Source: Microbacterium sp. zg-B185 (GTDB taxonomy: Bacteria > Actinomycetota > Actinomycetes > Actinomycetales > Microbacteriaceae). Taken from it: a DNA stretch of 64,000 nt. Below the pieces are notes generated by a model. That model was not told the origin of the DNA, made no database searches, and saw only the letters and a program-made list of their open reading frames with translations. Numbering within the stretch: position 1 is the first letter of the stretch; the number at the start of each line of letters is the position of its first letter. A program made the translations under genes and the position numbers. Positions 8,915 through 16,651 of this stretch are shown in pieces. Where the stretch lies: positions 3,038,001-3,102,000 of the forward strand of contig NZ_CP126739.1 in the NCBI RefSeq assembly GCF_030246885.1. The letters are read 5' to 3'.

Positions 8915-9874
8915 TCAGCGCATGCGGGTCCGGGGGTCCATCGCCTCGCGCAGCGCCTCACCGAGCAGCGTGAAGCCCAGCGCGGTGATCATGATGCAGA
9001 TGCCGGGCAGGAACGCCAGATACGGGGCGATCGCCAGCTCGGACTGCGCGTAGGTGAGCATCCGACCCCACTCCGCCGTCTCGGGGCGCCCACCGCCGAG
9101 TCCCAGGAACGACAGGGCCGCGGCATCGATGACGGCCGTGGCGAGGCTCAGGGTGCCCTGCACGATGACCGGACCGACCGAGTTCGGCAGCACGTGGCTC
9201 ATCGTGATCTTGCCGCGGCCCAGGCCGAGCGTCTGCGCGGACAGGACGTAGTCCGCGCTGCGCTGCTGCAGCATCGACGATCGCAGCAGGCGCGCGAAGA
9301 TCGGCACCTGCGAGACTCCGATCGCGATCATCACCGCGAACGGCGTCTGGCCGAGCAGGGCGGCGATCGAGACGGCCAGCAGCAGGCTCGGCACGGAGAG
9401 CAGGATGTCGATGAATCGCATCAGCACGTTGTCGACTTGGCCGCCGAACATGCCGGCGATGAGGCCGATGAGCATGCCACCGGCCAGGCCGAACGCGGTC
9501 GAGATGACACCGATGAGCAACGATGCCTGTGCACCCCAGATCAGCTTGGACAGGACGTCGCCGCCGAAGCGGTCCAGGCCGAGCGGGAACTGCGGCAGCT
9601 CGCCGGGGCCGGGGATGTGCGTCGGGGTGATGTAGGCCTGTCCCGGCAGCGCGTTGGGCGGGTAGGGCGCGAGCCACGGCGCGAGGATCGAGACGAGCAC
9701 GAACAGCCCGACGATGACCGCGCCGATCCAGGCGGACGGGTTGTGTCGCAGCCGGTTCCAGACGTCGCGCCAGAATCCTCCGCGGGTCTGCGCCGCAAGC
9801 AGCTCGTGATCGACGACGGCGGTGTCATCGACCGGTCCGCCCGCGGGCGCCGGTGGCAGGATCGCAGAGGTCAC
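8915..9874 (-). CDS. dppC: Dipeptide ABC transporter permease, DppC type
   Basis: A 319-aa inner-membrane permease of the Opp/Dpp family. A cytoplasmic N-terminal extension precedes the first transmembrane segment (AWIGAVIVGLFVLVSILAPW). The periplasmic-loop motif FPLGLDRFGGDVLSKLIWGA and the EAA loop region (LGLGRGKITMSHVLPN) are conserved. About six membrane segments are visible. GTG 9874 is chosen because GGGAGG lies a few bases upstream. It is the third gene of the minus-strand operon binding protein-dppB-dppC, 61 bp after dppB. Confidence 0.92.
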   Translation of the reverse strand: MTSAILPPAPAGGPVDDTAVVDHELLAAQTRGGFWRDVWNRLRHNPSAWIGAVIVGLFVLVSILAPWLAPYPPNALPGQAYITPTHIPGPGELPQFPLGLDRFGGDVLSKLIWGAQASLLIGVISTAFGLAGGMLIGLIAGMFGGQVDNVLMRFIDILLSVPSLLLAVSIAALLGQTPFAVMIAIGVSQVPIFARLLRSSMLQQRSADYVLSAQTLGLGRGKITMSHVLPNSVGPVIVQGTLSLATAVIDAAALSFLGLGGGRPETAEWGRMLTYAQSELAIAPYLAFLPGICIMITALGFTLLGEALREAMDPRTRMR

Positions 9875-9935
9875 GGGGCACCTCCCGCAGCCGTGGCGAC
9901 CGCGCGGTCGCCGGGGAGCTGTCCGATCAGAACGA

Positions 9936-10940
9936 TCATGAGACCCTCACTCTCGGGTCGATGAAGCCGTAGGAGACATCCACGGCGAGGTTGATCAGCG
10001 CGTAGCCGATGGCGATGAAGATGATGAATCCCTGCAGGACGGCGTAGTCGCGCTCGAAGATGGCGTCGGCCATGAACTGCCCGATGCCGGGATAGGCGAA
10101 GACCTTCTCGGTCAGCACCGCCCCCGAGATCAGCAGACCGGTCTGCAGGCCCACCGTGGTGACGACCGGGAGCATCGCGTTGCGCAGGATGAAGCGGTTG
10201 CGGATGGTGCCCAGCGAGACGCCCTTGGCGCGGCCGGTGCGCACATAGTCGGCATTCTGCACCTCCAGCACGGATGCGCGGGTGATGCGCACGATGATCG
10301 CCAGCGGGATGGTGCCGAGGGCGATCGCCGGCAGGATCAGGTGCAGGATGGCATCCCACGCGGCATCGAACTCGCCGGTCAGCAGTCCGTCCAGCACGTA
10401 GAAGCCGGTGGGGTGGGTCGCATCGATCCGCGGGTCCTGTCGCCCGTCGGAGGGCAGCCAGCCGAGCTGGACCGCGAAGACGTACTTGAGGATGAACGCG
10501 AGGAAGAACACCGGGATCGTGATGCCGATGAGGCTCGAGGCGACGGCGACGTGGTCGGTGGCCTTGCCGTGACGGCGGGCGGCCCAGTATCCCAGCGGGA
10601 TGCCGATGCCGACGGCGAAGATGAGCGCCGCGATGGACAGTTCCAGCGTCGCCGGGAAACGGCGGCCGAACTCCTCCAGCACGAGCCGGCTGGTCATGAT
10701 CGAGGCGCCGAAATCGCCCTGCAGCAGCCTGCCGATCCAGACGAAGTACTGCTCGATGATGGGCCGGTTGAACCCGTACAGCTCGTTGATCCGCTCGATC
10801 GCCTCCGGCGTCGCCTTCTCTCCGAGCAGTGCCACGGCCGGCCCGCCGGGCAGGGACCGGACCCACAGGAACAGCAGGATCGACAGACCCAGGAGCGTGG
10901 GGATCAGGTACAGAAGACGTTTGCCGATGACGCGCAGCAC
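9936..10940 (-). CDS. dppB: Dipeptide ABC transporter permease, DppB type
   Basis: A 334-aa permease partner of DppC. It begins with the typical N-terminal hydrophobic segment (RLLYLIPTLLGLSILLFLWV) and the PGGPAVALLGEKAT region, and carries the EAA-like loop (RAKGVSLGTIRNRFILRNAM) and the FAYPGIGQFMADAI motif. Six membrane segments fit the family. The start is GTG 10940, just before the first membrane helix; the Shine-Dalgarno is weak (GGAG). It lies between the binding protein gene and dppC in one operon. Confidence 0.92.
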   Translation of the reverse strand: MLRVIGKRLLYLIPTLLGLSILLFLWVRSLPGGPAVALLGEKATPEAIERINELYGFNRPIIEQYFVWIGRLLQGDFGASIMTSRLVLEEFGRRFPATLELSIAALIFAVGIGIPLGYWAARRHGKATDHVAVASSLIGITIPVFFLAFILKYVFAVQLGWLPSDGRQDPRIDATHPTGFYVLDGLLTGEFDAAWDAILHLILPAIALGTIPLAIIVRITRASVLEVQNADYVRTGRAKGVSLGTIRNRFILRNAMLPVVTTVGLQTGLLISGAVLTEKVFAYPGIGQFMADAIFERDYAVLQGFIIFIAIGYALINLAVDVSYGFIDPRVRVS

Positions 10941-11063
10941 TGAGGGGAACTCCGGAGGATCAGGGGGCGGGTGCAGGCGGTGCGACCAAGCCCGGCGAGA
11001 AGGGATGACGCGGATGCCGCGGGCAGGCTGTGTGGCCGGTCCGCGGCATCCGCTCGATCGTTG

Positions 11064-12728
11064 CTACTCGCTGAGCTCGATCGTGTTGAACACCTCGTCG
11101 TTGACCGGGCTGGCCGGGTACGACGTCACGCGCGGGTCGAACGCCAGCGAAGGCGCCGGGTGCGCGAGCGGGATGCCGGGGTTGAACTCGGCGATCATCT
11201 CGTTGATCTGCTTGTACAGCTCGGTCTGCTCGTCGATGTCCGCGATGCCGCGGGCCTCGGTGAGCGCGGTGAACAGCTCCTGGTTGTCGAAGCCCCATTC
11301 GTTGGAGGCCTGGCCGAAGAACACGCCCACGAAGTTGTCCGTGTCGTTGTAGTCACCGGTCCAGCCCAGCAGGTGCAGACCGTGATCCGCGCCACCCTGG
11401 ATGCGGTCCAGGTACGCCGGGTTCCACTCGTTGCCCGTCGGGGTGACGGTGATCCCGACCGCCTCCAGCTGCGAGGCCAGGTTCGTGAAGATCTGCTCCG
11501 GGTTGGGCATGTACGGCCGCGACACGTTCGTCGGGTAGTTGAACATCAGCGTCAGGCCGTTCGGGTACCCCGCTTGGGCGAGCAGCTGCTTGGCCAGGTC
11601 GGGGTCGTAGTCGTACGTGGTGACATCCTCGTTCCAGCCGGTGACCACCGGCGGGATGAACTGCGAAGCCACCTCGGTGCCTTCGGGCAGCACCTGCGTG
11701 ACCAGGGCCTCCTTGTCGATCGCGTGCGCGATCGCCTCGCGCACCAGCGGGTTCGCCAGCTCGGGGACGGCCTGGTTCATGCCGAGGTACAGGATCGTGA
11801 ACGGGTCACGCTGCATCACGTTGTAACCGGCCTCTTCGAGGGCGGCGGTGTCGGCCGGAGCCACGAGGTCGTAGCCGTCGATGTCGCCGGCTTCGAGGGC
11901 CTGACGGCGGGCGGTCGGGTCGCCGATGGTGCGGAAGATGATCTCCTGCACCTGACCCTGCTCGCCCCAGTAGTCCGGGTAGGCCTCGAGGGTGACCTGC
12001 TCGCCGGGCTCCCACGAGTCGAACATGAACGGTCCGGTGCCGACCGGGTGGCCGTTCGCGTATTCGCTCAGGGTGGGAGCCTCTTCGGTGCCGCCGACGG
12101 CATCGGCGTCGAACTCGGCCAGAGCGGTCGGGCTCTGCATCGAGAAGGCCGGCAGCGACAGCGCCGCGATGAAGCCGGCGAACGGCTGCGTCAGCGTGAC
12201 GGTCGCGTGCGCGTCGTCATCGACGGAGCACGAGTCGTAGACCGCGGTCTCGGGGGTGTCGGCGAAGCCCTTGAAAAGCGACCCGTAGTAGTACGAGAGG
12301 CTCTCCGACTGTGCCAGACCGGTCCAGTTGTACCAGCGGTCGAAGTTGGTGCACACCGCCTCGGCGTTGAAGTCGGTGCCGTCCTGGAACGTGACACCCT
12401 CCTTCAGCGTGAAGGTGTAGGACAGGCCGTCCTCGGACTGCTCCCAGCTCTCGGCGAGCAGGGGCGCGGGATCGGCGGTTCCGGGCTCCACCCCGACCAG
12501 ACCCTCGAAGATCTGACGCGAGACGCGGAAGGTCTCGCCGTCGCTGGCGAATGCGGGGTCCAGGCCGGACGGGTCGTTGGACGCGGCGAAGACGAACGTG
12601 CTGTCGACGTCGGAGGAATCGTCCGCACTGCCGCCATCACGCTCGCTCGCGCACGCCGTGAGCACCAGCGCGCCCAGGGCGACGACCGCGGCGCCGGTCA
12701 TCCAGCGCTTTCTCGAACTGTGGAGCAT
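11064..12728 (-). CDS. Dipeptide/oligopeptide-binding lipoprotein (SBP family 5)
   Basis: Extracellular ligand-binding protein of the dipeptide transporter. The 554-aa product has a lipoprotein signal (basic start, hydrophobic stretch, lipobox LTAC with Cys26) and family 5 hallmarks: FRVSRQIFEGLVGVEPG, PLLAESWEQSEDGLSYTFTL, GVTFQDGTDFNAE, GTGPFMFDSW and an IDKEAL motif. ATG 12728 is preferred because GGAAGG lies about 10 nt upstream, whereas ATG 12746 has no ribosome site. It heads the operon with dppB and dppC. The ligand cannot be deduced; nearby oxoprolinase genes hint at peptide or glutathione-derived substrates. Confidence 0.92.
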   Translation of the reverse strand: MLHSSRKRWMTGAAVVALGALVLTACASERDGGSADDSSDVDSTFVFAASNDPSGLDPAFASDGETFRVSRQIFEGLVGVEPGTADPAPLLAESWEQSEDGLSYTFTLKEGVTFQDGTDFNAEAVCTNFDRWYNWTGLAQSESLSYYYGSLFKGFADTPETAVYDSCSVDDDAHATVTLTQPFAGFIAALSLPAFSMQSPTALAEFDADAVGGTEEAPTLSEYANGHPVGTGPFMFDSWEPGEQVTLEAYPDYWGEQGQVQEIIFRTIGDPTARRQALEAGDIDGYDLVAPADTAALEEAGYNVMQRDPFTILYLGMNQAVPELANPLVREAIAHAIDKEALVTQVLPEGTEVASQFIPPVVTGWNEDVTTYDYDPDLAKQLLAQAGYPNGLTLMFNYPTNVSRPYMPNPEQIFTNLASQLEAVGITVTPTGNEWNPAYLDRIQGGADHGLHLLGWTGDYNDTDNFVGVFFGQASNEWGFDNQELFTALTEARGIADIDEQTELYKQINEMIAEFNPGIPLAHPAPSLAFDPRVTSYPASPVNDEVFNTIELSE

Positions 12729-12930
12729 CTGTTGTGCACCTTCCATGAATCTGCGGGCGGCGGGAGCGCGGGATTTCGCGCGGCTTCGCCCGCAAGGGGT
12801 GTGATGCTACGACGCTACCCGGGCGGGACTCCGGCGGCCATTACGCCTGGGTCTCGATTGTGTTTCGGCTCGGCGGGGCCGGGTTCGCCCCGCGGACGGG
12901 CTTTTCCTGCGCACCGGGCCGTGCGCGGGA

Positions 12931-12936
12931 TACCGT
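12931..12936 (+). promoter_or_regulatory. Leaderless-type -10 box (TACCGT)
   Basis: TACCGT ends exactly 6 nt before the ATG of the methyltransferase-like gene, so transcription would begin at or near the start codon. No Shine-Dalgarno is present. Confidence 0.5.
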
Positions 12937-12942
12937 TGGGTC

Positions 12943-13806
12943 ATGGCCCGCGCCCGGTTCGAGGAACCTCCCGCGTCCGTGCGGCTGTCGAACGGCACCC
13001 TCGCGCACGTGGTCCGCTCGGCGTACGCCGGCGGCTGGGAGCTGGCCGTCGACGGCACCCCGCAGTCCCACGTCGACCTGGACGACCCGACGCACCTGCA
13101 CTTCGAGTACGTGGCGCGCATGGGGGCGGTGATCGACCAGCTCCGGATGCCGGGGCAGCCGCTCACGGCCGTGCACCTCGGCGCCGGTGCCATGACTCTG
13201 CCGCGGTATGTCGAGGCGACCCGGCCTGGATCGCGCCAGCAGGTTCTCGAGTTGGAGCCGGCGCTGGTGGAGCTGGTGCGCAGCGAACTGCCCCTGCCGC
13301 GCGGCGCGTCGATCCGGGTGCGGATCGGGGACGCTCGCGAGGGGCTCGCCCGCCTGCCCGCCGGCCTGCTGGGCAACGTCGACCTGCTCATCTCCGACGT
13401 GTTCGCCGGAGCGCAGACGCCCGCGCACTTGACGACGGTCGAGTTCTACACCGCCGCCGAGCGGCTGCTCGCCCCCGAGGGAGTGCTCCTGGTCAACGTC
13501 GCCGACGGCGCCGGACTGGCCTTCGCGCGTCGGCAGATCGCGACGGTGCGGGCGGTGTTCCCGCACGTGCTGGTCCTGGCCGAGGTGCAGGTGCTGAAGG
13601 GCCGGCGTTTCGGCAACCTGGTGGTCGCGGCATCCCGCTCGCCCCTGCCGGACCAGTGGCTGCCGCGGCTGATGGCGGCCGGTCCGCACCCGGCGAAGGT
13701 CGCACAGGGCGCGGAGCTGGACGAGCTGGTGCGCAGCTCGCGCGTGGCGACGGATGCCGATTCCACGCCGTCACCGAAACCCGCGGACTCGGTCTTCCAG
13801 CGCTGA
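12943..13806 (+). CDS. Spermidine synthase-like methyltransferase-fold protein
   Basis: A 287-aa protein with the Rossmann fold of spermidine synthases. A beta-rich N-terminus (VDGTPQSHVDLDDPTHLHFEY) resembles the SpeE N-terminal domain and precedes the nucleotide-binding region: HLGAGAMTLPRYV (motif I), ELEPALVELV, VRIGDAREGLARL and DLLISDVFAGAQTPAHL. In true SpeE the corresponding gate has DGxxQ and polyamine-binding acidic residues; here VDGTPQSH keeps only part of this, so the polyamine substrate is doubtful. Similar proteins are widespread in actinobacteria without known function. The C-terminal tail is low complexity. Confidence 0.75.
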   Translation: MARARFEEPPASVRLSNGTLAHVVRSAYAGGWELAVDGTPQSHVDLDDPTHLHFEYVARMGAVIDQLRMPGQPLTAVHLGAGAMTLPRYVEATRPGSRQQVLELEPALVELVRSELPLPRGASIRVRIGDAREGLARLPAGLLGNVDLLISDVFAGAQTPAHLTTVEFYTAAERLLAPEGVLLVNVADGAGLAFARRQIATVRAVFPHVLVLAEVQVLKGRRFGNLVVAASRSPLPDQWLPRLMAAGPHPAKVAQGAELDELVRSSRVATDADSTPSPKPADSVFQR

Positions 13807-13865
13807 TCGGCTCGGCCGCCGCCCTGCGCGAGTCCGGAACGCGGCGTGTCGCGGTCATCAACGGC

Positions 13866-13899
13866 GTGCCCCCGGCCCGAGTCCGCGGACCCGGGGCAC
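13866..13899. terminator. Possible hairpin after the SpeE-like gene
   Basis: GTGCCCC (13866-13872) and GGGGCAC (13893-13899) can pair across a GC-rich loop about 60 bp after the stop codon. It could end the upstream transcript. No U-tract follows. Confidence 0.3.
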
Positions 13900-13938
13900 A
13901 CTGGAGGAGCGAGCCTGGTCGCGCGGAGAGGAGTCGAA

Positions 13939-14466
13939 GTGAGCTACATCCACGGGTATGACCCCGACACCCTGCGTGAGCGGGTCGATCCGCGCGAATG
14001 CAAGGAGCGGCTGGACGAGATCGGCGAGCAGCGGAGCCTTCCCGCGCTGCTGGAACGGGTCTGGCTGCTGAAGGTCCTGGACCGCCTCGAAGACTCCCTC
14101 GTGCTCTCGGAGCAGTCGGTGCGCGTGGCGCGCATGGCCGGCACCCGCAAGGATCTGCTGCGCGCGCGCGTCCTGCACGCGTCGGTGCTGCACTTCCGTG
14201 GCGCGTATGCCGCGGCCGAGCAGGAACTGACCTCCTGCGCCTACGAAGCCGAGGGCAAGGAGTGGAACGCGATCGCCGCGTTCGCCTACCAGCACCGCGG
14301 CAAGGTCCACTACGACGCCGGCGACTTCGCGGCCGCCCGCTCGGACTTCAAGCGCGCGCTGTTCCTGCGCCAGGAGTCCGGCGCCACCGACGACCAGCTC
14401 GAGTCGACCCTGCTCGCGATCGATGCCGCCGACCGCCGCCGTTCCAGCGCGTCCGTCGCGAGCTGA
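13939..14466 (+). CDS. TPR-like protein of unknown function
   Basis: A 175-aa soluble, charged, alpha-helical protein. The sequence has successive helix pairs with TPR character (ALLERVWLLKVLDRLEDSLV, RARVLHASVLHFRGAYAAAE, AYQHRGKVHYDAGDFAAARS), so it is probably a three-repeat TPR adaptor. It has no signal peptide and no catalytic motif. The start is GTG 13939, preceded by GAGAGGAG at 13926-13933. It is followed 46 bp later by the SprT-like gene, which appears to have its own leaderless promoter. I do not recognise a specific family. Confidence 0.75.
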   Translation: MSYIHGYDPDTLRERVDPRECKERLDEIGEQRSLPALLERVWLLKVLDRLEDSLVLSEQSVRVARMAGTRKDLLRARVLHASVLHFRGAYAAAEQELTSCAYEAEGKEWNAIAAFAYQHRGKVHYDAGDFAAARSDFKRALFLRQESGATDDQLESTLLAIDAADRRRSSASVAS

Positions 14467-14499
14467 GCCCGCTTCCCCGCACGTGTCGTAAGCCCGTTC

Positions 14500-14505
14500 T
14501 ACTCT
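14500..14505 (+). promoter_or_regulatory. Leaderless-type -10 box (TACTCT)
   Basis: TACTCT is followed by 7 nt and then the ATG of the SprT-like gene. The absence of a Shine-Dalgarno (the gap is only T and C) supports leaderless translation. Confidence 0.5.
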
Positions 14506-14512
14506 TCCCCCC

Positions 14513-15004
14513 ATGTCGGAACTGTCCCGTGTGCGCGTCTGGGCCGACGCGCTGATCGTCCGCCACCTGGACCCCTCGTGGTCCTTCGGGTTCGACAACG
14601 CCAAGCGCCGGGCGGGTCTGTGCGACTTCACGCGTCAGCGCATCAGCGTGTCGCGCTACCTTGCCGCGCGGTACGACGACGACACCAATCACCAGACGCT
14701 GCTGCACGAGGTCGCGCATGCCCTCGCCGGCGCCGCGGCGGGGCACGGCCCGAAGTGGAAGGCCGTCGCGCGCGATCTCGGCTACGTCGGGGGCACCACC
14801 CACCACGGCGAGACGGCGGTCGAACTGGCGCCGTGGATCGGAGTCTGCCCCTCGGGGCACCTGGCCTATCGGCACCGCAGGGTGACGCGGCCGACGTCGT
14901 GCGCGAAATGCGCACCGCGCTTCGACGAGCGCTTCGTCTTCTCCTGGACGCGGCGCGAGATCAGTCCCGCCGCCCGCCTGGCTGCGATGACACCGCGCTC
15001 GTAG
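14513..15004 (+). CDS. SprT-like zinc metallopeptidase domain protein
   Basis: A 163-aa protein with the SprT-like fold. The zinc-binding HEVAH motif sits in LLHEVAHALAG with a downstream His in AAGHGPKWKAVARDLGY, matching HExxH...H of the family. Two Cys pairs (GVCPSGH and SCAKC) may form a zinc ribbon as in bacterial SprT. The upstream segment (CDFTRQRISVSRYLAAR) matches the family's typical R-I-x-L-S strand. SprT-like proteins include DNA-protein-crosslink proteases (Spartan), but bacterial members remain poorly defined. The ATG 14513 start is supported by the TACTCT box. Confidence 0.85.
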   Translation: MSELSRVRVWADALIVRHLDPSWSFGFDNAKRRAGLCDFTRQRISVSRYLAARYDDDTNHQTLLHEVAHALAGAAAGHGPKWKAVARDLGYVGGTTHHGETAVELAPWIGVCPSGHLAYRHRRVTRPTSCAKCAPRFDERFVFSWTRREISPAARLAAMTPRS

Positions 15005-15189
15005 GGCGCGTCCTGCGGCGTGCGGCGCGCGGCGCGTGGCGTGCGGGCTGCGTCGCGCGGCCTGCGGCGTGCGGGCTGCGTCGTGCGGCGTGCGCGTCGC
15101 CGGGCATTCGGCTGCGCGTCGCCCGGCCGTCGCCTGCCGGAGCCGGGCACTCGGCTGCCGAGCCCGCCTGACCCGCCGCGGGCATCGCG
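15005..15189. repeat. GC-rich low-complexity intergenic stretch
   Basis: Between the convergent SprT-like and ComB-like genes. It is built from near-repeats of GCGTGC/GCGGGCTGCGTCG, including two copies of a block GGCGTGCGGGCTGCGTCG. No gene is supported here: all apparent reading frames are Arg/Ala-rich and without ribosome sites. The end of the stretch contains several nested CGGGC/GCCCG inverted repeats that could act as a terminator. Confidence 0.5.
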
Positions 15190-15825
15190 TCAGACCGCGC
15201 GGAACTCCCCCGCACGCAGAATCGGAACGACGGATGCCGCATCCACCGCGGCCGCGGCATCCACCTCGTCGCCGCGACCGCGCCCGGTCAGTTCACGGCC
15301 GGAACCGCTCGCGGTGAGCAGGTGCCGGGTCGCGCGCCGGAGCGCGTGGAACGCCTCGCCCGCGACCGCAGCCTCCGGCGACGAGTGGTCCAGGCCAAGG
15401 GCTGCGAGCGCGTCGATGACGGCGCCCGCACCGAGGTGATCCTCGACGGCGAACCGCACCGTCGACCCGGCCCCGCGTCCGGTCCGCTCGCCGGCGGCGA
15501 GGATGTTGACGCTCGTGCGTCCGCCGCGCCGCTGCTGGTCCGCGTACACGGCAGCGGCCACCGCGGAGGCGTTGCGCAGGGCGCCGAGCAGCACGACCGC
15601 GCCGCTGGGCGCGGCGGCCGCAGCGACCGCGGCGCCGTTGATCGAGGTGGCGGTGGTCGCGGCATCCAGCCGGAAAGCCGCCTCGGTCTCGAGGGTCCGG
15701 ATGACCGTGGTCGAGAAGCGCAGCACGTCCACGACCACGACGATGTCGGCGGGCGCAAGGCGCGCAAGGCCCTCGAGGCCCCAGTCCAGGCGCACCTGGT
15801 ACGTCGACTGGTCGAAAGGGGGCAT
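15190..15825 (-). CDS. 2-phosphosulfolactate phosphatase family protein (ComB-like)
   Basis: A 211-aa protein of the ComB family, whose archetype removes phosphate from 2-phosphosulfolactate in archaeal coenzyme M synthesis. Visible family motifs are VVVVDVLRFSTTVIRTLE, SINGAAVA, NASAVAAAV, ILAAGER and the C-terminal half around AVEDHLGAGAVIDAL. Actinobacteria do not make coenzyme M as far as is known, so the real substrate is uncertain. ATG 15825 is chosen because AGCGTA/TACGCT lies 6 nt upstream; an earlier in-frame ATG at 15870 would overlap the divergent gene. Only 37 bp separate it from that divergent gene. Confidence 0.78.
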   Translation of the reverse strand: MPPFDQSTYQVRLDWGLEGLARLAPADIVVVVDVLRFSTTVIRTLETEAAFRLDAATTATSINGAAVAAAAAPSGAVVLLGALRNASAVAAAVYADQQRRGGRTSVNILAAGERTGRGAGSTVRFAVEDHLGAGAVIDALAALGLDHSSPEAAVAGEAFHALRRATRHLLTASGSGRELTGRGRGDEVDAAAAVDAASVVPILRAGEFRAV

Positions 15826-15831
15826 CGGTCC

Positions 15832-15837
15832 AGCGTA
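15832..15837 (-). promoter_or_regulatory. Leaderless-type -10 box of the comB-like gene (TACGCT)
   Basis: On the minus strand TACGCT ends 6 nt before the ATG at 15825. The divergent gene has GAGACT (15851-15856) 6 nt before its ATG at 15863, so two leaderless promoters share a 37-bp intergenic region. Confidence 0.5.
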
Positions 15838-15862
15838 GAGCGGCGGGTGCGAGACTGGGGCG

Positions 15863-16372
15863 ATGCGCATCCTGCTGAAGATCGTGATCGACTGCGATGC
15901 GGATGCCGCGTGGCGCGCCGTGCACTCCCCGCGCGCGGTGGCGGAGCTCTACGGCCCGCTGATGGAGCTCGATCCGGTCCTTCCGGCCGGGCTGCCGACG
16001 GTCTGGGAACCGGGCGGCGACGTGCCCGTCCAGTTGTCGTTCGGCGGCGTCGTGCCGCTGGGCCGGCAGCTCATCCAGGTCAGCGACCGGTACGTCGAGG
16101 ACGCGAACGGGTCGGTGCGGATCTTCCGGGACAGCGGCATCCCGCTCAGCGGCCCGCTGGCGAGCCTGGACGTATGGGACCACCAGATGGCGATCGCGCC
16201 GGCGCCCGGAGACCCGACCAAGACGCTGTGGCGCGAGCGGCTGGTGATCGGCGGGCCGACCGCCCTGGCCCTGTGGCCGGTGCTGTGGACGACGTGGCAG
16301 TGGCGGGCCGCCCGCATCCGGGCGATGGCGCCGACCTGGGCGCACGACCCGGAGTCCCGCGACGCGGGCTGA
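15863..16372 (+). CDS. Conserved hypothetical protein, SRPBCC/START-like
   Basis: A 169-aa protein beginning MRILLKIVIDCDADAAWRAVHSP, the beta-strand/helix opening typical of SRPBCC (polyketide cyclase/START) folds, followed by alternating strands (PVQLSFGGVVPLG, GSVRIFRDSG, VWDHQMAIAP, TLWRERLVIGG). There are no catalytic residues that I can name. The helix near the C-terminus (PVLWTTWQWRAARIRAMAPTW) fits the long closing helix of the fold. Divergent from the comB-like gene, with a leaderless-type start. The function is unknown and the fold assignment is moderate. Confidence 0.7.
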   Translation: MRILLKIVIDCDADAAWRAVHSPRAVAELYGPLMELDPVLPAGLPTVWEPGGDVPVQLSFGGVVPLGRQLIQVSDRYVEDANGSVRIFRDSGIPLSGPLASLDVWDHQMAIAPAPGDPTKTLWRERLVIGGPTALALWPVLWTTWQWRAARIRAMAPTWAHDPESRDAG

Positions 16373-16416
16373 CTCCGAAGCCCGCGGCGCGGCTCGCCCC
16401 GCCCGCCACTCCCCCA

Positions 16417-16533
16417 AGAGTGCACGTCCCCGCCCCCGAGAGTGCACGTCCCCGCCCGCGAGAGTGCACCTCCCCGCGAGAGTGCACGTCGCGGACCGCG
16501 AGAGTGCACGTCCCCGCCCACGAGAGTGCACCC
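16417..16533 (+). repeat. 22-bp tandem array, left half of an inverted array pair
   Basis: Six copies of a unit with core CGAGAGTGCAC; the AGAGTGCAC starts lie at 16417, 16439, 16461, 16479, 16501 and 16523, so spacing is 22 bp except one interval of 18. The rest of each unit is mostly GTCCCCGCCC. It begins about 45 bp after the stop of the SRPBCC-like gene. Confidence 0.9.
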
Positions 16534-16540
16534 GCCGAGC

Positions 16541-16650
16541 AACACGCACTCTCGGCAGCCGCAACACGCACCCTCGGCAGCACCAACACGCACTCTCGGC
16601 AGCACCAACACGCACTCTCGGCAGCACCAACACGCACTCCCGGCAGCCGG
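16541..16650 (-). repeat. 22-bp tandem array, right half, inverted relative to the left
   Basis: Five copies with exactly 22-bp spacing (AACACGCAC starts at 16541, 16563, 16585, 16607, 16629). The core GCACTCTCG is the reverse complement of the CGAGAGTGC core of the left array; the flanking bases differ (GCAGCACCAA versus GTCCCCGCCC). The array ends right at the 3' end of the FtsX-type permease gene. Confidence 0.9.
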
Positions 16651-16651
16651 G

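Noticed and set aside
16417..16650. CRISPR array
   Set aside because: Units of 22 bp are contiguous with no unique spacers, the two halves are inverted, and no cas gene is in the window.
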